This document shows, one piece after another, positions 1-11,362 of a stretch of 64,000 nt of DNA. The notes below the pieces were generated by a model. The model searched no databases. It saw only the letters and a list, made by a program, of their open reading frames with translations, and had not been told where the DNA came from. Position numbers and translations under genes: made by a program. The stretch is from Diplodia intermedia (lineage: Eukaryota > Ascomycota > Dothideomycetes > Botryosphaeriales > Botryosphaeriaceae). The stretch spans positions 186,001-250,000 of the forward strand of contig JAKEKT010000009.1 of assembly GCA_021495925.1 (NCBI GenBank), in the 5' to 3' direction. Each line of letters begins with the position of its first letter. The stretch's first letter is position 1.

Positions 1-75
1 GCCACGATACCCGACTCACTCATAATATTTCATTTCCATCATACCCGCCTCGAGACCTAAGCCTCTCACCACTCT

Positions 76-854
76 TCACGGCTTGGGCACCGGCGTCACC
101 TTCCTCACCACCTTCGCCGGACTCCCCATGGCCACGCTCCACGCCGGGATATCCTTTGTCACCACACTCCCCGCCGCAACGGTGCAGCCCTCCCCAATCG
201 TCACCCCCGGCAGAATAATAACACTACCCCCGATCCAGCAATCGTCCCCAACGACAACCGGACTCGCATACTCGATGTTATCCCGCCGGCTCTGCACCTC
301 CGTCTCGTGCGTGGCGGCGAAGATGGAGACGTTCGGGCCGAACATGACGCGGTCGCCGATCGTCACGACGCCGCAGTCGAGGACGGTGAGGTTGAAGTTC
401 GCGTAGAAGCGGGCGCCGAGGCGGACGTTGCAGCCGTAGTCGACGAAGAAGGGCGGCTCGATGAAGGCCTCGTCGCCCTCGACGTGGCCGAGGAGGTCGC
501 GCAGGAGGCCGAGGCGGTGTTTTTGGAGGGATTCGAAGTCCGGCGAGGTTTCGACCGGGAAGTGGTTGTTGTAGTTGTGGCACCAGGCGCGGGCTTTGAA
601 GCGGGCGGAGGAGAGCTCGGGGACGAAGGAGTCGTAGCTGGAAGAGAGGGGGACAGTGAGGCTCAGCTTGGGGTGGATTCTTGACTTTTTTTTCTTATTT
701 TTTTTTGGTGGGTGACGGCGAGCTGTGAGGCTCTGCGTCGTGTTGTTACTCACAGCATTCCGGATATCATGCGTTCGTACTGCTCGGACCAGGGGATGTG
801 GTTGAGCGTGCGGGCGAGCGCCAGCTGCTCCTGGTTCTTCTCCGTGGCTGCCAT
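76..854 (-). CDS. Maltose/NodL-type hexapeptide O-acetyltransferase
   Basis: Two exons, 854-754 and 637-76, give 220 aa. The intron opens with GTGAGT and closes with TTCCAG, and joins ISGML directly to YDSFVPEL, restoring the N-terminal MAC domain (about residues 22-75). The C-terminal half is a left-handed beta-helix of hexapeptide repeats (about 98-212: VTIGDRVMFG, VVVGDDCWIGG, VTIGEGCTVAAG). His144 in the ATHE motif matches the catalytic His of the maltose and galactoside acetyltransferase family. That family transfers acetyl from acetyl-CoA to a sugar or similar hydroxyl; the substrate here cannot be told. The length is usual for fungal members. An uninterrupted reading of exon 2 would start upstream inside the intron and lose the MAC helix, so the spliced model is preferred. 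A Zn2Cys6 regulator lies directly upstream on the same strand. Confidence 0.9.
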
Positions 855-1259
855 GGTCGTATCGGGTTCACACTGGTCGAAGCTGTGGTTGAGATAGGTA
901 GTGGGATTGGTGGTACTTGGCGGCCCATCCAAAAGCTTTATAAAATTGTGTAGCTCCTCCCCAGTTAGCGTGATGTTTGTCCGGTCCCTGCTGGCTCGGG
1001 GAATTTCAGAAGCCGGGCTAAACCGAAAGCGGGAGTACTCCCAATCGCAGCTGCTTCGCGTGGGGCCGCGGCGAATGACGCACGCCTACCACCTGCCTTA
1101 GTGCTGACCCGGCCCCGACGTCCCACCAATGGTACCAGTCGCGTGGCCTTTCAGCTGCCGTCGATTCTGTTACACATGGAATGTCCGTCAGGCCATACAA
1201 CGCTCAGTGTGAAGTTCGAGCAGCTGCGTACGACTGGATCTGCACGTCCAACACGCTGT
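855..1259. other. Intergenic: promoter side of the acetyltransferase
   Basis: About 400 bases between the acetyltransferase start and the stop of the regulator upstream. Only short spurious reading frames are present. No clear TATA box or repeat was seen. Confidence 0.5.
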
Positions 1260-2988
1260 TCAGAAGAACAGAAACGCGTGCTGGACTTTCAGCAAGGACG
1301 AACAGGTCTATGGCGGAGAGATTAGAAAAGGCATCATCCGAATGAGAGCAAGTCTTACCCATTCAGTCCACGAGACATTCCTCCACCCTTCCGGATTCTT
1401 TGGCCTGACCTCCCACACCTTCTTCAACAGGTCCGTCATGGCTTGATGCTGGAAGCCCGTCGACCGCTTGATCTCGCTGATGCACAACTGCACATAATGG
1501 TACTGGTGCGGCGAACTGGTCTCCGCGCCCGCCAGGAACAGAGGGAAGAGGAGCCGTTTGTAGAAGGGCGAATCCATCGGTATCCTCGCAGCCACATCTA
1601 ATATCGCCGCCACCGACTCTTTGATGACAGGTTCTTCGGGCGGACACGACTTCAAGGGCTCGGGGAAGCGCAGCACGCGGAGGATGCTGGCATGTCGATA
1701 CGCATCCGCGAGCAGCCTCCACTCCGGGTCCGGCGTGGGAAAGCTCGCCTGTTCCGGGCTCCAGCTCCTGAGGTAAGCCTCGGACGCGTCAAGGATTGGT
1801 TGGAAGTCCTCCATCGCCAGCGTGCCATTGAAGTGCTCCTTGCCGGCGGTGAGGACCTTGCCGATCTCGAAGAAGATCTCGCTGGGACAGCCGACCAGCG
1901 TTTCCAGACTGCCGTCGCGCGCGTCGAGGATGCAGCGGCGCACCGAGTCGGAGTACGCGATCTTCTCGGCCCCGCTGAAGCCGCGCAGGGCATCCAGCCA
2001 GGCGAGGCAGGAGATGGAGAACATCTTGAACGGGGACCGCGATTCCGCGGGGCGTTCGACAATCCTCCGGCAGAGGAAGGTGACGCCGGTGATGTGAGCT
2101 CCGTGGGTGGATATGCCGGATTCGCACACGTCCTGGAGTACCAGCAGCAGGACCATGACGAGAGCAATCTCTTCTTCTCTCTCCGATAGCCCTGATATCT
2201 CTTCCTTGAGAAGCAGCCCGCTGAGAGATTGGATGGCCGAGAGTTTGTGCTGGAGAGCGGCAGTGTTGTTCGCTTTGCTCGTGTCTACACCCGACGAATT
2301 GAGATGATAGGCGGTTAGCCCAAGCAAGGCATGGAGGATTCCCGTGTGTTGGTACGAGAGGGGTAGCACATATGCGCGAAACGGATTGAGGGTTCCAGTC
2401 GTCGCGATTGCCAAGGTGTCGCACAAGACGGTGTCAACTGCAGGGCGTTAGCTGGGGTTGGTGCACTTGGACGGACATGAAGTACAGTGAACCAGCAGCC
2501 TTTGAGCATGGCTGGTGCCCAAGACCTCATCGACGAGGCTGGAGCGCTCGAATGAGGTTTCACTCTCCGGCGACAGGGATTGTTCTGGTGTGTTGAGCTG
2601 CACTGGTGGCGGCTGCTCCCGCGGACGGTCGGGCAGATCACCCAGAGTAACGGAGCTCATGCGATCTTGTATGTTGGAGTCCAGCGCGTTCTCCTTCCTG
2701 TTTTGGCTGGGCATCTGCTGGATTGACAACTCGGTTTGGCCATGAGACCCACTAGCCGTACTTGGCGAAGCTCCTGCGCCGTACTCCAGGAACTGGAATC
2801 GGGGTGGATAGCCCTCGCAGTGCAGGCCCTTGAGCGTACATCGCTTGCAGATTGGCCTCGTTCGGTCACATTTGCGGCATTTTTTCCGACATGTTCCACA
2901 GGCGGGATCTACCGAGCTTCAGACATGGGATCTTGGGTGCTTATGGACTTCACTGACCAAGACGCGTAGCAGTCAATCTTTTAGACAT
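1260..2988 (-). CDS. Zn2Cys6 transcription factor (Fungal_trans_2 type)
   Basis: Four exons (2988-2958, 2908-2486, 2437-1359, 1307-1260) give 526 aa. Exon 1 codes for only about ten residues and splices into the zinc cluster, Cys14-X2-C-X6-C-X6-C-X2-C-X6-Cys41 (CGTCRKKCRKCDRTRPICKRC). The second intron (51 bases, donor GTACTT, branch GCTAACG) joins LLVH to FDTVLCDTLA at the start of the regulatory domain. The last intron restores the end TCSSLLKVQHAFLFF; an unspliced reading would end in unrelated residues, and this type of ending recurs in the family as I know it. A nuclear DNA-binding regulator is expected. It lies between a PhyH dioxygenase and an acetyltransferase on the same strand and may be a pathway-specific regulator of them, which is inference. 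Confidence 0.88.
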
Positions 2989-3319
2989 GTTGAGGCCAAG
3001 TCACGGCTGTTTCGAGGTCGGATTTGACGGACCGCTAGGTGAGGTGTGCGAGTCTCCACTCCGTGTAGATGCGGGACTCAAGCGCAGGGTCTGGAGGTGA
3101 GCAGCGATGGTAAAGTAGGGCGTGAGTTTTAGTGCGGTAAGAGATGCGGGGGATTACGCCAACGATCGGCGAAACCGTAGCGTGTCCTCGGAGAAATTGA
3201 GGGGCAATGTCGGCATCCACTACATGTCATGAGACTAGAACCATGCTTGGTATTTTGCACATGTTGACAATCCAAGTTGAAATAAGCATTTGCATAACAA
3301 CAAGCACATTTTGACCCAC
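2989..3319. other. Intergenic: 5' region of the Zn2Cys6 regulator
   Basis: About 330 bases between the regulator start and the dioxygenase stop. No convincing ORF, repeat or motif was seen. Confidence 0.4.
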
Positions 3320-4351
3320 TCAGTAGTCTTTTGGCCGTACGCCCTCCTTCAGCTCCGGCCTCAAGGCATATATGGGATCCATCTGTTCAACCCACCCACC
3401 TGCAGGGTCACTCATGGAATAGCCCATGAAGTCTTGCACAGACCGGTCGTATTTCCTCGCGACTTCCTGAGAGACTGCCAAGAACTGGTTCTCTTCTTGA
3501 CGAAGGTAGCCTCGAACGGAGAAGGTCGAGAAGACCAGCCGCTGTTCATCTTTTGTAGTGTTGTTCCCGCCGCCGTGGAATGCCGAAGCAAGCATGATGA
3601 AGGCATCCCCTTTCTCCATGTCCGCAAAGATGCATTGGTCGACCTGTGGAGGTGTTCTGCGATCGTTACCCCTAGAGGCGTGTTGACTCAAGTCTCCAAG
3701 CGCGGTGGTTCAAGTGCTTACCATAAGTGACTACGTGGGATGAATGCTGTCCCTCCATTCTGTTTCGTGACTCTGGACCCGGCGACAAACATGCCGACCG
3801 CCGACTCACGATTCTTGTCGCGCTTGTCGTCCCAAGCGTCAATCTCGTCGTGGACATTGTGGCTGATGTAGTCGTCTCTGTGCAGCGGTTGCGCCGTTGC
3901 TCCAGGCCCGATGCGCATCGCAACGCAGGAGTGCACCTGTGGCTTGGACACTGACTCTTTCCTCTCATCACCCCACCAAAACCAACTGCGGGTGGTGAGA
4001 AAATGATCGATCACCTGCTGATACAGCGGATGCATCAACTGTGTCTTCACATATGTCGGACTTCTCATGATGAGCGCAGACGCGCGCTGTGTCTCCTCTG
4101 GAGAGAGTGTGAGGCATTTCTTCGTGTAGCGTTGCGGCGAGCTTACTTGGGAAGAAATTGCCGTCCCACTCAACGTCGTTGTCGAGAGTTTCGCGAACTT
4201 CATCGTAGGCTTTTTCAACGTCGTCGGTCGAAATCAGTCCCTTGATGAACACGCCTCCATCGCGTTTCAACAGGTACAGGACGTCATCCAGCGAAGTCGT
4301 GGCAGGGATCTTTTGGACCTCCGGTCCGTATTCTTTGCTGACAGCAGGCAT
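3320..4351 (-). CDS. Phytanoyl-CoA dioxygenase (PhyH) family Fe(II)/2-oxoglutarate oxygenase
   Basis: Three exons (4351-4147, 4097-3722, 3671-3320) give 310 aa. Intron 1 joins NFFP to KETQRASAL and intron 2 joins PRSHLW to GNDRRTPP; both restore family-like sequence. The Fe(II) facial triad is visible as His141-X-Asp143 (LHRDD) and His226 (AFHGGG). Arg248 (FSVRGY) is a candidate 2-oxoglutarate ligand. Size and motifs resemble fungal PhyH oxygenases of specialised metabolism (FtmOx1-like), which hydroxylate, desaturate or form endoperoxides. The substrate is unknown. It is co-oriented with the regulator 331 bases downstream. The first in-frame ATG is used and no targeting signal is apparent. 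Confidence 0.9.
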
Positions 4352-5114
4352 TCTTGTAAACCGCTCGCTCTGGTTCCAGAAGTTTTCCGAGCTAAAAACG
4401 TTGCAAATATATCTTCGTGGAGCAGCGGGGCGTCATTGTTGACCAAGAGCAAGCGCTGTTGTAGGCGAGGGGCACACCCGGGAAGCTCTAAGCCCAGAAG
4501 GGAAGAAGAACGAGCAGCCCCCACTAGAGCAAAATAGGCACAAACAGCAGCCGAGGCAGTGCAGGCTTTGCCGGAGACCCGCAACCCGCGTCGCATGCAG
4601 CAAGCCTTCCCGTACTCTCCCGGGCTTTAGCCCCCGAAAAGGCAATGCTCCCAGCGCGACATTAACCTTGCGAGGCTCAAGCTACGGCTGATGAAGAACA
4701 CGAACTGCACTCATACTGTCTTGTGAGAGGCCATTGTGTTTGTTCAAAGAACCCGCGGTCCCATGACTGCGCATTTCCCACTCCCAATGTCAGGATTGCC
4801 TAGATCGGTAGTAGTGCGCACTTGCTCCTCAGTTACAACGTACCATAAACACAAGCCAACGGGGGCCAAGGAACGGAAACTTGAGGCTCTCTATAAAAAA
4901 CATACTTCTCCACTACCTTACCAGACGATCCATCGTCATTTGAACGTCCCCACGATTTACTACACTTCCGGGGATCCCACCGCAAACACCGCACCCGCCA
5001 CATACCCATCCACCCCTCTTCCAACCCGTCTTAAAAAGCAACCACAAAATTAACCACCCATTCCAACCGGCCCGTCCAGACAGAGAGAAACAAAACAAGG
5101 CGCCACCCCTCACA
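4352..5114. other. Divergent intergenic region, dioxygenase / DUF1349 gene
   Basis: 763 bases between two divergent starts. The only recognisable element is the TATA-like box listed separately. No supported ORF. Confidence 0.5.
4892..4899 (+). promoter_or_regulatory. TATA-like box (TATAAAAA)
   Basis: An A/T-rich TATA match about 215 bases upstream of the DUF1349 start codon. This is a sequence match only; no transcription start is known. Confidence 0.35.
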
Positions 5115-5918
5115 ATGTCCCCCGCCGCCGCCGCCGCCGCCACCCACAACAACAGCAACAGCAACACCAAACAACCCCCCTCGAAATTCACCATCACCGC
5201 CCTCCCCACCACCGACATCTGGCGCGCCCCGCCCTCGACGCGCCGCTTCAACGCGCCGCTCGCGCACACCTCCCGCGGCCCGCTCGCCGCCTTCTCCCGC
5301 GCCGGCCTGTCGCTCGCCCTCCCGTCCCCGTCGCCATCCGCCGGCGGCCGTCTCGTCCTGTACGACCAGGGTGGGCTGGTTCTCGGAATCTCTCGTCGTT
5401 CCGGAGCCGGCGGCGGCGATGGTGAGCAGGTGGTTGATGATGGTGGTGGTGATGGGTGGCAGCAGCAGCCGCCGCCGCCGCGGTGGTTGAAAGCCGGGAT
5501 CGAGATGTTCGAGGGCGAGCCGTGGTTGTCGGTCGTGGGGTGCGATCGGTGGAGCGACGTGAGCATGGTGCCGTTGCGTTGGGGGAGTCGTGGCGGTGGT
5601 GGTGGTGGTGGTGACTCGGAGGGGAAGGAGGAGGAGGAGGAGAGGCCGACGGCGAGGGTGGAGGTGGAGAGGGCGACGGGGAAGGATGCGTTGAGGGTGT
5701 ATTGGGTTGTTCCGCCGGCGGCGGCGGCGGATGAGGCGGGGGAGGAGAAGCGGGTGCTCATCCGGGAGGCGAATTGGTTTTTCGCGCCCGAGGGAGGGGA
5801 GGAGGAAGGGTGGGACGTTAGCGTGGCGGCGTATGCGGCGAGGCCCTTGAGGAATGAGAAGGATGTGGAGGAGGTTTTAGAAGTGGATTTTGAGCGGTTT
5901 GAGGTGGAGTGGTTGTGA
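5115..5918 (+). CDS. DUF1349 (ROE1-like, concanavalin-like fold) protein
   Basis: A single exon of 267 aa. The middle carries typical DUF1349 sequence: a strand with GGLVLGIS, then WLKAGIEMFEGEPWLSVVG followed by a SDVS motif, and a closing ANWFFAPEGG strand. The family was named after a yeast protein reported to affect enolase regulation; its biochemical role is poorly defined. Several loops are swollen by low-complexity tracts (Gly/Asp, poly-Gly, poly-Glu). An N-terminal poly-Ala and Asn stretch precedes the domain. No signal peptide is evident, so it is probably cytosolic. It starts 763 bases from the divergent dioxygenase; a functional link is not implied. Confidence 0.82.
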   Translation: MSPAAAAAATHNNSNSNTKQPPSKFTITALPTTDIWRAPPSTRRFNAPLAHTSRGPLAAFSRAGLSLALPSPSPSAGGRLVLYDQGGLVLGISRRSGAGGGDGEQVVDDGGGDGWQQQPPPPRWLKAGIEMFEGEPWLSVVGCDRWSDVSMVPLRWGSRGGGGGGGDSEGKEEEEERPTARVEVERATGKDALRVYWVVPPAAAADEAGEEKRVLIREANWFFAPEGGEEEGWDVSVAAYAARPLRNEKDVEEVLEVDFERFEVEWL

Positions 5919-7163
5919 GGGGAAACGATACTTCTTGAGATAAAATACAGCATCTCCGTCTTTGCACTCACCGTCTTGAAGACAACAAATCAACGTAATG
6001 TCTGCCTTGCTGTCCAGCTCATGGACCAGAACTTCTTCCCCAATTATTGGACTCAGAGTCCACTTGACCAATCTCCTTGAGGGTACTCCAACGTGCAGGT
6101 GGGCTGTCCAGCTTCAGCTTCTGAGTGTTGAGTTCGTTTGATATGAAAGAACTGTCAGGAAGCTCATCTCAACACCACCGGCCCATGCTCGGAGAAGACG
6201 CGGCAATCCACGATTTTATCCTGTAAGCCGTGAATCTTTTGACCTGTAAACACATACGTGAATGCCTAGCTGAGGCCGCCCTCTTTCCCCTCATGATTCC
6301 TTTTCATTCAGCCCCCACATGTCTTCTCCCCTTACCGTTACCATTTTCGTCTCGATGGCAAGTGGGCAGAGGCTGGCCGCAGTGATTGTCGTACCATCTA
6401 CGGGTGGATCGTATTGCAAATTCTCTCGCCCTCACGACCTTGGTGTTGTCCTGTCGTGCAACTCGACGAAAAGATGACCCTCATGGCGGTTAAAGCCAGC
6501 CATGTGGCACTGCCCGTTGAGATGGGCACAGCGTCGATGGACCGGTCAGCGGAGGTCAAAAAGCGGAGAAGGCTCCCCCGAATTCCCCTGGGCTGCGTCC
6601 CGGCGTCCCGGATCTTTTGACTTTTCCTTTTTCTCCGAAAATTCGACAACGTGGGAGGTGATGCTGTGCGACGTTGTTGCTGCAGCTATCAGGCGATTAA
6701 TCGCGTGGTGGCAGGGATGTGGTGGCACGTTGGGAGAGGAACCACAGCGACTTTTCAAAGGGAGAGGCAGTCGCGTGGGGCCGATGCGCCGTCGCATTCT
6801 CGGTTCGTGGCACCGCAATCGCGTGGCATGCTGTTGAACCCACGCGATCCGGAAATTCCGAGCCGCGAGTGATGGCTGTCTCAGAGCCCACAGCCAAAAC
6901 TCCGACTGAAACTCCGAGTCCCTGAACACAAACCCGCCGTCCTTGCTCGCCGCCGTGCCCGTTCCGCCGTTCCAGATCGCGCCGGGCTCGTCGCCAACCG
7001 CAGCCGTAAGCCCCGAGCTCCGAACCACCCAATCATCCGCCGCTGGCAGCCCGCTCTTCCCACTGCTTGTTCAGACGACCGGCCAACCCTCTACCGCGAC
7101 AGGAATCGCGCGAGGCCCTGACCCCGGCTGCTTTATATCTCAACCTCCCCTCGCTCCAGTCCA
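5919..7163. other. Intergenic, 1.2 kb
   Basis: No gene could be supported. A minus-strand frame at about 5940-6110 has a natural-looking composition (segment KWTLSPIIGEEVLVHELDSK) but no stop-free neighbours or recognisable domain. It could be a decayed exon. The rest holds shadow frames. Confidence 0.35.
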
Positions 7164-8503
7164 ATGAAGTCCTTCCGTCACAAGATCCGGCACATGTTCT
7201 CGCCGCCCAAAATGGCGGTTCCCGACATGCGCTGCGCCTACAAGATAATCGACGATTGCATCATCTATACTGACATCTACGTCCCGCGGACGCCATCGCC
7301 GGCCACAGGAGAAAGGCGGAAATGTCCCGTCGGTACGTCAGGCAATCCTCCTTCCCAATGCGGAAGACGAAAAAGGCCCGAATAGGCGCTGATCTACCTC
7401 CATCGCAGTCCTCGCCATCCACGGCGGCGCCTTCATCCTCGGCCACTCGGGCATGGTCAACAAGGACCAGATCCAAGACTGCCTCGAGCGCGGCTGGATC
7501 GTCCTGTCACTGGAGCACCGCCTCTGCCCGCAGGTCGACATCCTCGAGGGCCCCATCACCGACTGCCGTGACGCCCTTGCCTGGGTGTACAACGGCGGCC
7601 TCGATTCCGAGCTCGCCGCGAACTCTTCGACAGCTGCTTTCGCCGTCGACACTGATCGCGTCGTCGCCTTCGGCACGTCCTCAGGTGGCACCATAGCTCT
7701 TGCCATGGTGGGTTTCTCTCTAACATTCTCTGCTGCTATCATAACACGCCTCCTCACAGGGCTACGACGTCCCCCGCCCACCCCTCGCCATCCTCGACTT
7801 CTACGGCGCGACCCACTTCTCTGACCCCTTCTGGTCGACGCCGCTGCGCACCGCCAAGCTGCCCCCCAACACGGACCCCGACTACATCAACCAAGTCTAC
7901 GACGAGTCGCCCGTGCCCATCCGCGGCGGCGTCTCACTCGAGGGCCAACCGGCACCGAACGCCCCCGCTCCAACTCCAGCAACAGCAACAGCAGCAACAG
8001 CAGCAGCCCCGCCATCCTCATCCTCCTCCCTCTCCTCCACCGCCTCCTCCTCCACCGCCTCCACGTCCCCATCCCCCTCCTCCTCCACGACCGACAGCAC
8101 AGCAACAACAATAACAACCGCCCCCACCGCCGCCGCCGCCGCCGCCCCCGGCGGCCCACCCCAGCTCCCGCCGCGCATCGCCTTCGCCCTCACGCACATC
8201 GCGCGCGGCACGCTCCTGCGCGTGTGCTACCCGTTCGGCCCGCTCGCCGCCGTCGACGCCGCCGCCAACGTGTCGCCGGCGTTCCCGCCCACGTGCATCG
8301 TGCACGGCGCCCTCGACGACACGGTGCCGCCGCACCTCTCGCGCGAGCTGTACCGCCGCCTCGGCGCCGCCGGCGTCGAGCGCGAGTTCGTCGACGTCCC
8401 CGGCGAGGGCCACACCTTCGCCGGCGCCATGCAAAAGGGCGGCGAGACGTGGGCGCGGTCGCGGAGGGGGTTCGATTGGCTGGAGGCCATCGTGGCGAGG
8501 TGA
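7164..8503 (+). CDS. Alpha/beta-hydrolase esterase/lipase (Abhydrolase_3, HSL-like)
   Basis: Three exons (7164-7332, 7409-7707, 7760-8503) give 403 aa. Oxyanion-hole motif HGG at residues 61-63; nucleophile elbow GTSSG with Ser147; probable acid Asp342 or Asp343 (GALDDTVPP); catalytic His374 (GEGHTF). All members of the catalytic triad are in the expected order, so an active carboxylester hydrolase is likely. The cap side carries a Ser/Thr/Pro/Ala-rich insertion (about residues 220-285, bases 7950-8160) unlike the rest of the fold. No signal peptide is seen. It runs convergent to a Zn2Cys6 regulator whose other flank is a salicylate-hydroxylase-like monooxygenase, so an aromatic ester is a possible substrate; that is inference. 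Confidence 0.88.
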
Positions 8504-8566
8504 TATCTATCGCCTTTATAAGCCTTTGCTTTTTTTTTTTTCTTTTTGCCCTTTTTCCTCTTTTTT

Positions 8567-8599
<33 letters not shown>

Positions 8600-8874
8600 G
8601 GCGTGCATGGCTGGGGAGCGAGGGGAGTTTGTTTGCAAGTGGCAAGTGGGCAGGATGGGGCTGTGACGCCAACCAACCAAAAGAAAAAAAAAAGGAAAAG
8701 GAAAGACGACTAAATGGTGGATGGTGGGGGGACGAAAAGGGCTTCCCACTACTTGTTCCCCTCTTCTTCCAGCTTCATCTCTCCTTGGAGATAATTATTC
8801 TTTCACCTGATTTGTTTTAACATTCGTCTTCTTTTCACAAAACAAAAAAATTAGAAAACCAAAAAAGCAAAATG
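8504..8874. other. Convergent 3' region with simple repeats
   Basis: 371 bases between two convergent stops, with T-runs, a (TC)n tract and A-rich stretches that probably serve as 3'-end signals for both genes. Confidence 0.5.
8569..8596 (+). repeat. (TC)14 microsatellite
   Basis: An uninterrupted dinucleotide tract in the 3' flank of the esterase gene, next to several poly-T runs. Confidence 0.95.
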
Positions 8875-11362
8875 TCAACTCAACCCATGAAACCCGCCTC
8901 CATGGCTCTCCCACACGTCCCTGAAATCGAAGCTCCAGTCCCAAAGACACCCATCCAGCGACTCCAAGCCCATCTGCGGAACCTCCAAGCCCTCGCCGAT
9001 CACGCCGCCCGATCCCGCCTGCCCCCCTCCCGGCGGGGGAGCGGCTTGCTTGGATCCGCCACCGCCGCTGCCGCGGCCAGCAATGTGCGGCAGCGCTCCG
9101 CCGCCGTCTGCCCTCGTCGCGGGCGGCGAGCGGCCGGAGCGCTGCCGCAGGATGGCGAGCATCTGGCGGAGCACCTTGGCCGTCTTGCACGCGACGACCG
9201 ACTCGCGCATGAGGTCGAGCATGCTGAGCGTCTGCTCGATGAGGCGGATGTAGTCGTACTGCTGCGCGTCGGGCTGCTGCTGGATGCTTTGGACGGCGCG
9301 GTAGAGGATGATGGAGGCGGCGAAGGTGAGGTAGGTGATGTTGTACCACCTTCAGGATGAATCGGTCAGTAAGGGGAGGGGGATATCAGATCGTGAGAGG
9401 CGGGCGGTCGACAGTTGGGTCTTTCTTGCACTCACCAGGTATGGAAGAAAACGTGGACTCTGTAGGTCTCGTAGCAGAGATCGATGGTGCGAGCAGCTGC
9501 GTCTGTACACTTGTTGACGGCATCTTCCAGACTGGGTTCTCGCTCGTCGTACTTCGATGCGTGCACGATGAACGGTCTCAGAAGGAGCATCTTGACGTTA
9601 TAATACCCTGCAACCATGTTAGATCTCGCGTGAAACCTTCAGACTCCCAGTACTCACTAATCTGTAAGACAAGCCTTTGGTAGTACGCCCAGGGCGGATC
9701 TCCCAGACGGCTATGTCTGCCGACATCGCTCGTAAATTGCGGTCTTATTGCTTCCGGGAGCCGCGCCACCCACGCATCCATCTCCATCTCGATATTCATC
9801 GCTCCCTGGAGCTTCTGCGCCAATGATAAGCGGTGAAGGTAGACCTTGACCGAGATGGCGCGCATTATCCGCGCCAGGCCAATCATTCCTGGAATAATAT
9901 CGACATAGGTTCCATCTATCGGCGGAAGAGGGCGGTTATGGTAGTCGTCCATGCCTAGGCTGTCAGGCCGGCCAAGAGCGAAGCTGAGTTCGATCTCCAA
10001 GGTATAGAACCCCCACCACGTCTTCGAAGCTTCCAATGCCTGTGGCTGTCTCGCCGAGTTGCCGATGCTGATCGAGGCATTGCGATTTGCGCCTATCGAC
10101 AAAAGCGTGCGCGATGCCATGCCAAGGAGCGTGTATGCGAGATTGGGATTCAGCTCGTTTTGGCAGACCTTTGCCATGAAAATGTACGCTTGTGCAGCCT
10201 CGAGATCGTTTGCGGATCCCGGGAACCCCAATGCCAACTGTGCTTTTTCAAAAAGCATGCGACTCCACTCGAACCTTCCCATCCCATTGAGCTTTTCCTC
10301 CGTCCATGTGCGGATGAGAGCACCGAGCGAGACCAAGCTGAAGTATAATGCGATGAAGCTGCGGGACTGGTTCTGAAAGCGGCCTTGCCAAAGATCATCG
10401 CACCTGGAATAAAAGTTCTCCTTGTCCAAAAAGGGGTGGATGTAGTGGAGGTTGTTGAAATAAGTCTCCAAGAAGACATAAGATTGCGGGAAGAAGAACT
10501 GATTCTCCAGCACGTCATTCCATCCGCTGGAGTCGCCAGTGCGCTGAGTTCCAAAAGCGTGGTTGTAAAAAGTGCTGACCAGCGACGGTTCGTGCGATGT
10601 TGTCTGTTGGTCGCCCTCGCTGTAGCCATATTCTTGCCGTACGCGATCCAGAAAGGCGACGGAGGATGTGTGGCCGTGGAATTCGATGTCCCTGGTGTGC
10701 GGGTTGACCTCGACGATTTCGGTGCCCTCTTCGGGGCTACCCACTTCCTCGTCCACCCGCCCCAGCGCGGCCGCCGAGCGCGCGGGCTGCTCAGACAGCG
10801 GCGAGGTCGGAGTGGCTTCCGCCTGCGCAACCGCAGACGGTGGCACTGCGTTTGAGCTTGCAGCGTGCTTGGCAGGCGTGGATGCGTGTTCCGGGTCAGC
10901 AGCAGCACCGGCAGCGCTCTGGTTGGCTGCGCACGCGGCGAGGGCATTGTACGAAACGCGGAGCTTCGCATTCTCGGCCTCGGCGAGCTCCAAGCGCTTT
11001 TCCAGGTCGCGCACGAGGCTAGAGGAGATGCATGCATGGTCAGCTCGGCGCCAGCTCCGGGGGACGAGGCGGCGGCAAACCACCTTTGCGAACCTGCGTC
11101 CCTCTCGTTCATCACCGGGGCCACGCGATAGACGCAGTGCAGGCCGCGCCCTTTGCGAGGGCCGGAGTCAGTCAGCGCGAAGATGCACGGAGCTGGAACA
11201 TCGGGTTGGAGGCGTACTGCGACAGTGCGAGCATGGACAGACGCCATCGCATTTGTACTTCTTGGAGCGGCACAGGTTGCACGCCTGGATCGCCCTAGGC
11301 CTGCGCGGCGGCCTTGGGCTGCTGCTGCTGGCGACCGTGGTGTCTTGCGGCGAGGGTAGCAT
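8875..11362 (-). CDS. Zn2Cys6 transcription factor (fungal_trans type)
   Basis: Five exons (11362-11218, 11150-11084, 11018-9658, 9607-9436, 9349-8875) give 739 aa. The zinc cluster spans residues 28-54: CNLCRSKKYKC, then DGVCPC, then SHC followed by RRRGLHC; intron 1 falls inside it. A predicted coiled linker (LVRDLEKRLELAEAENAKLR) follows. The fungal_trans middle homology region is marked by FNNLHYIHPFLDKENFYSRC. The tail is Gly/Pro-rich. Intron 2 uses a weaker GTGGTT donor; the choice rests on frame and on restoring the coiled linker. It is transcribed divergently from a FAD monooxygenase across 729 bases, the usual arrangement for a local activator and its target, so control of that gene is a reasonable inference. 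Confidence 0.88.
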
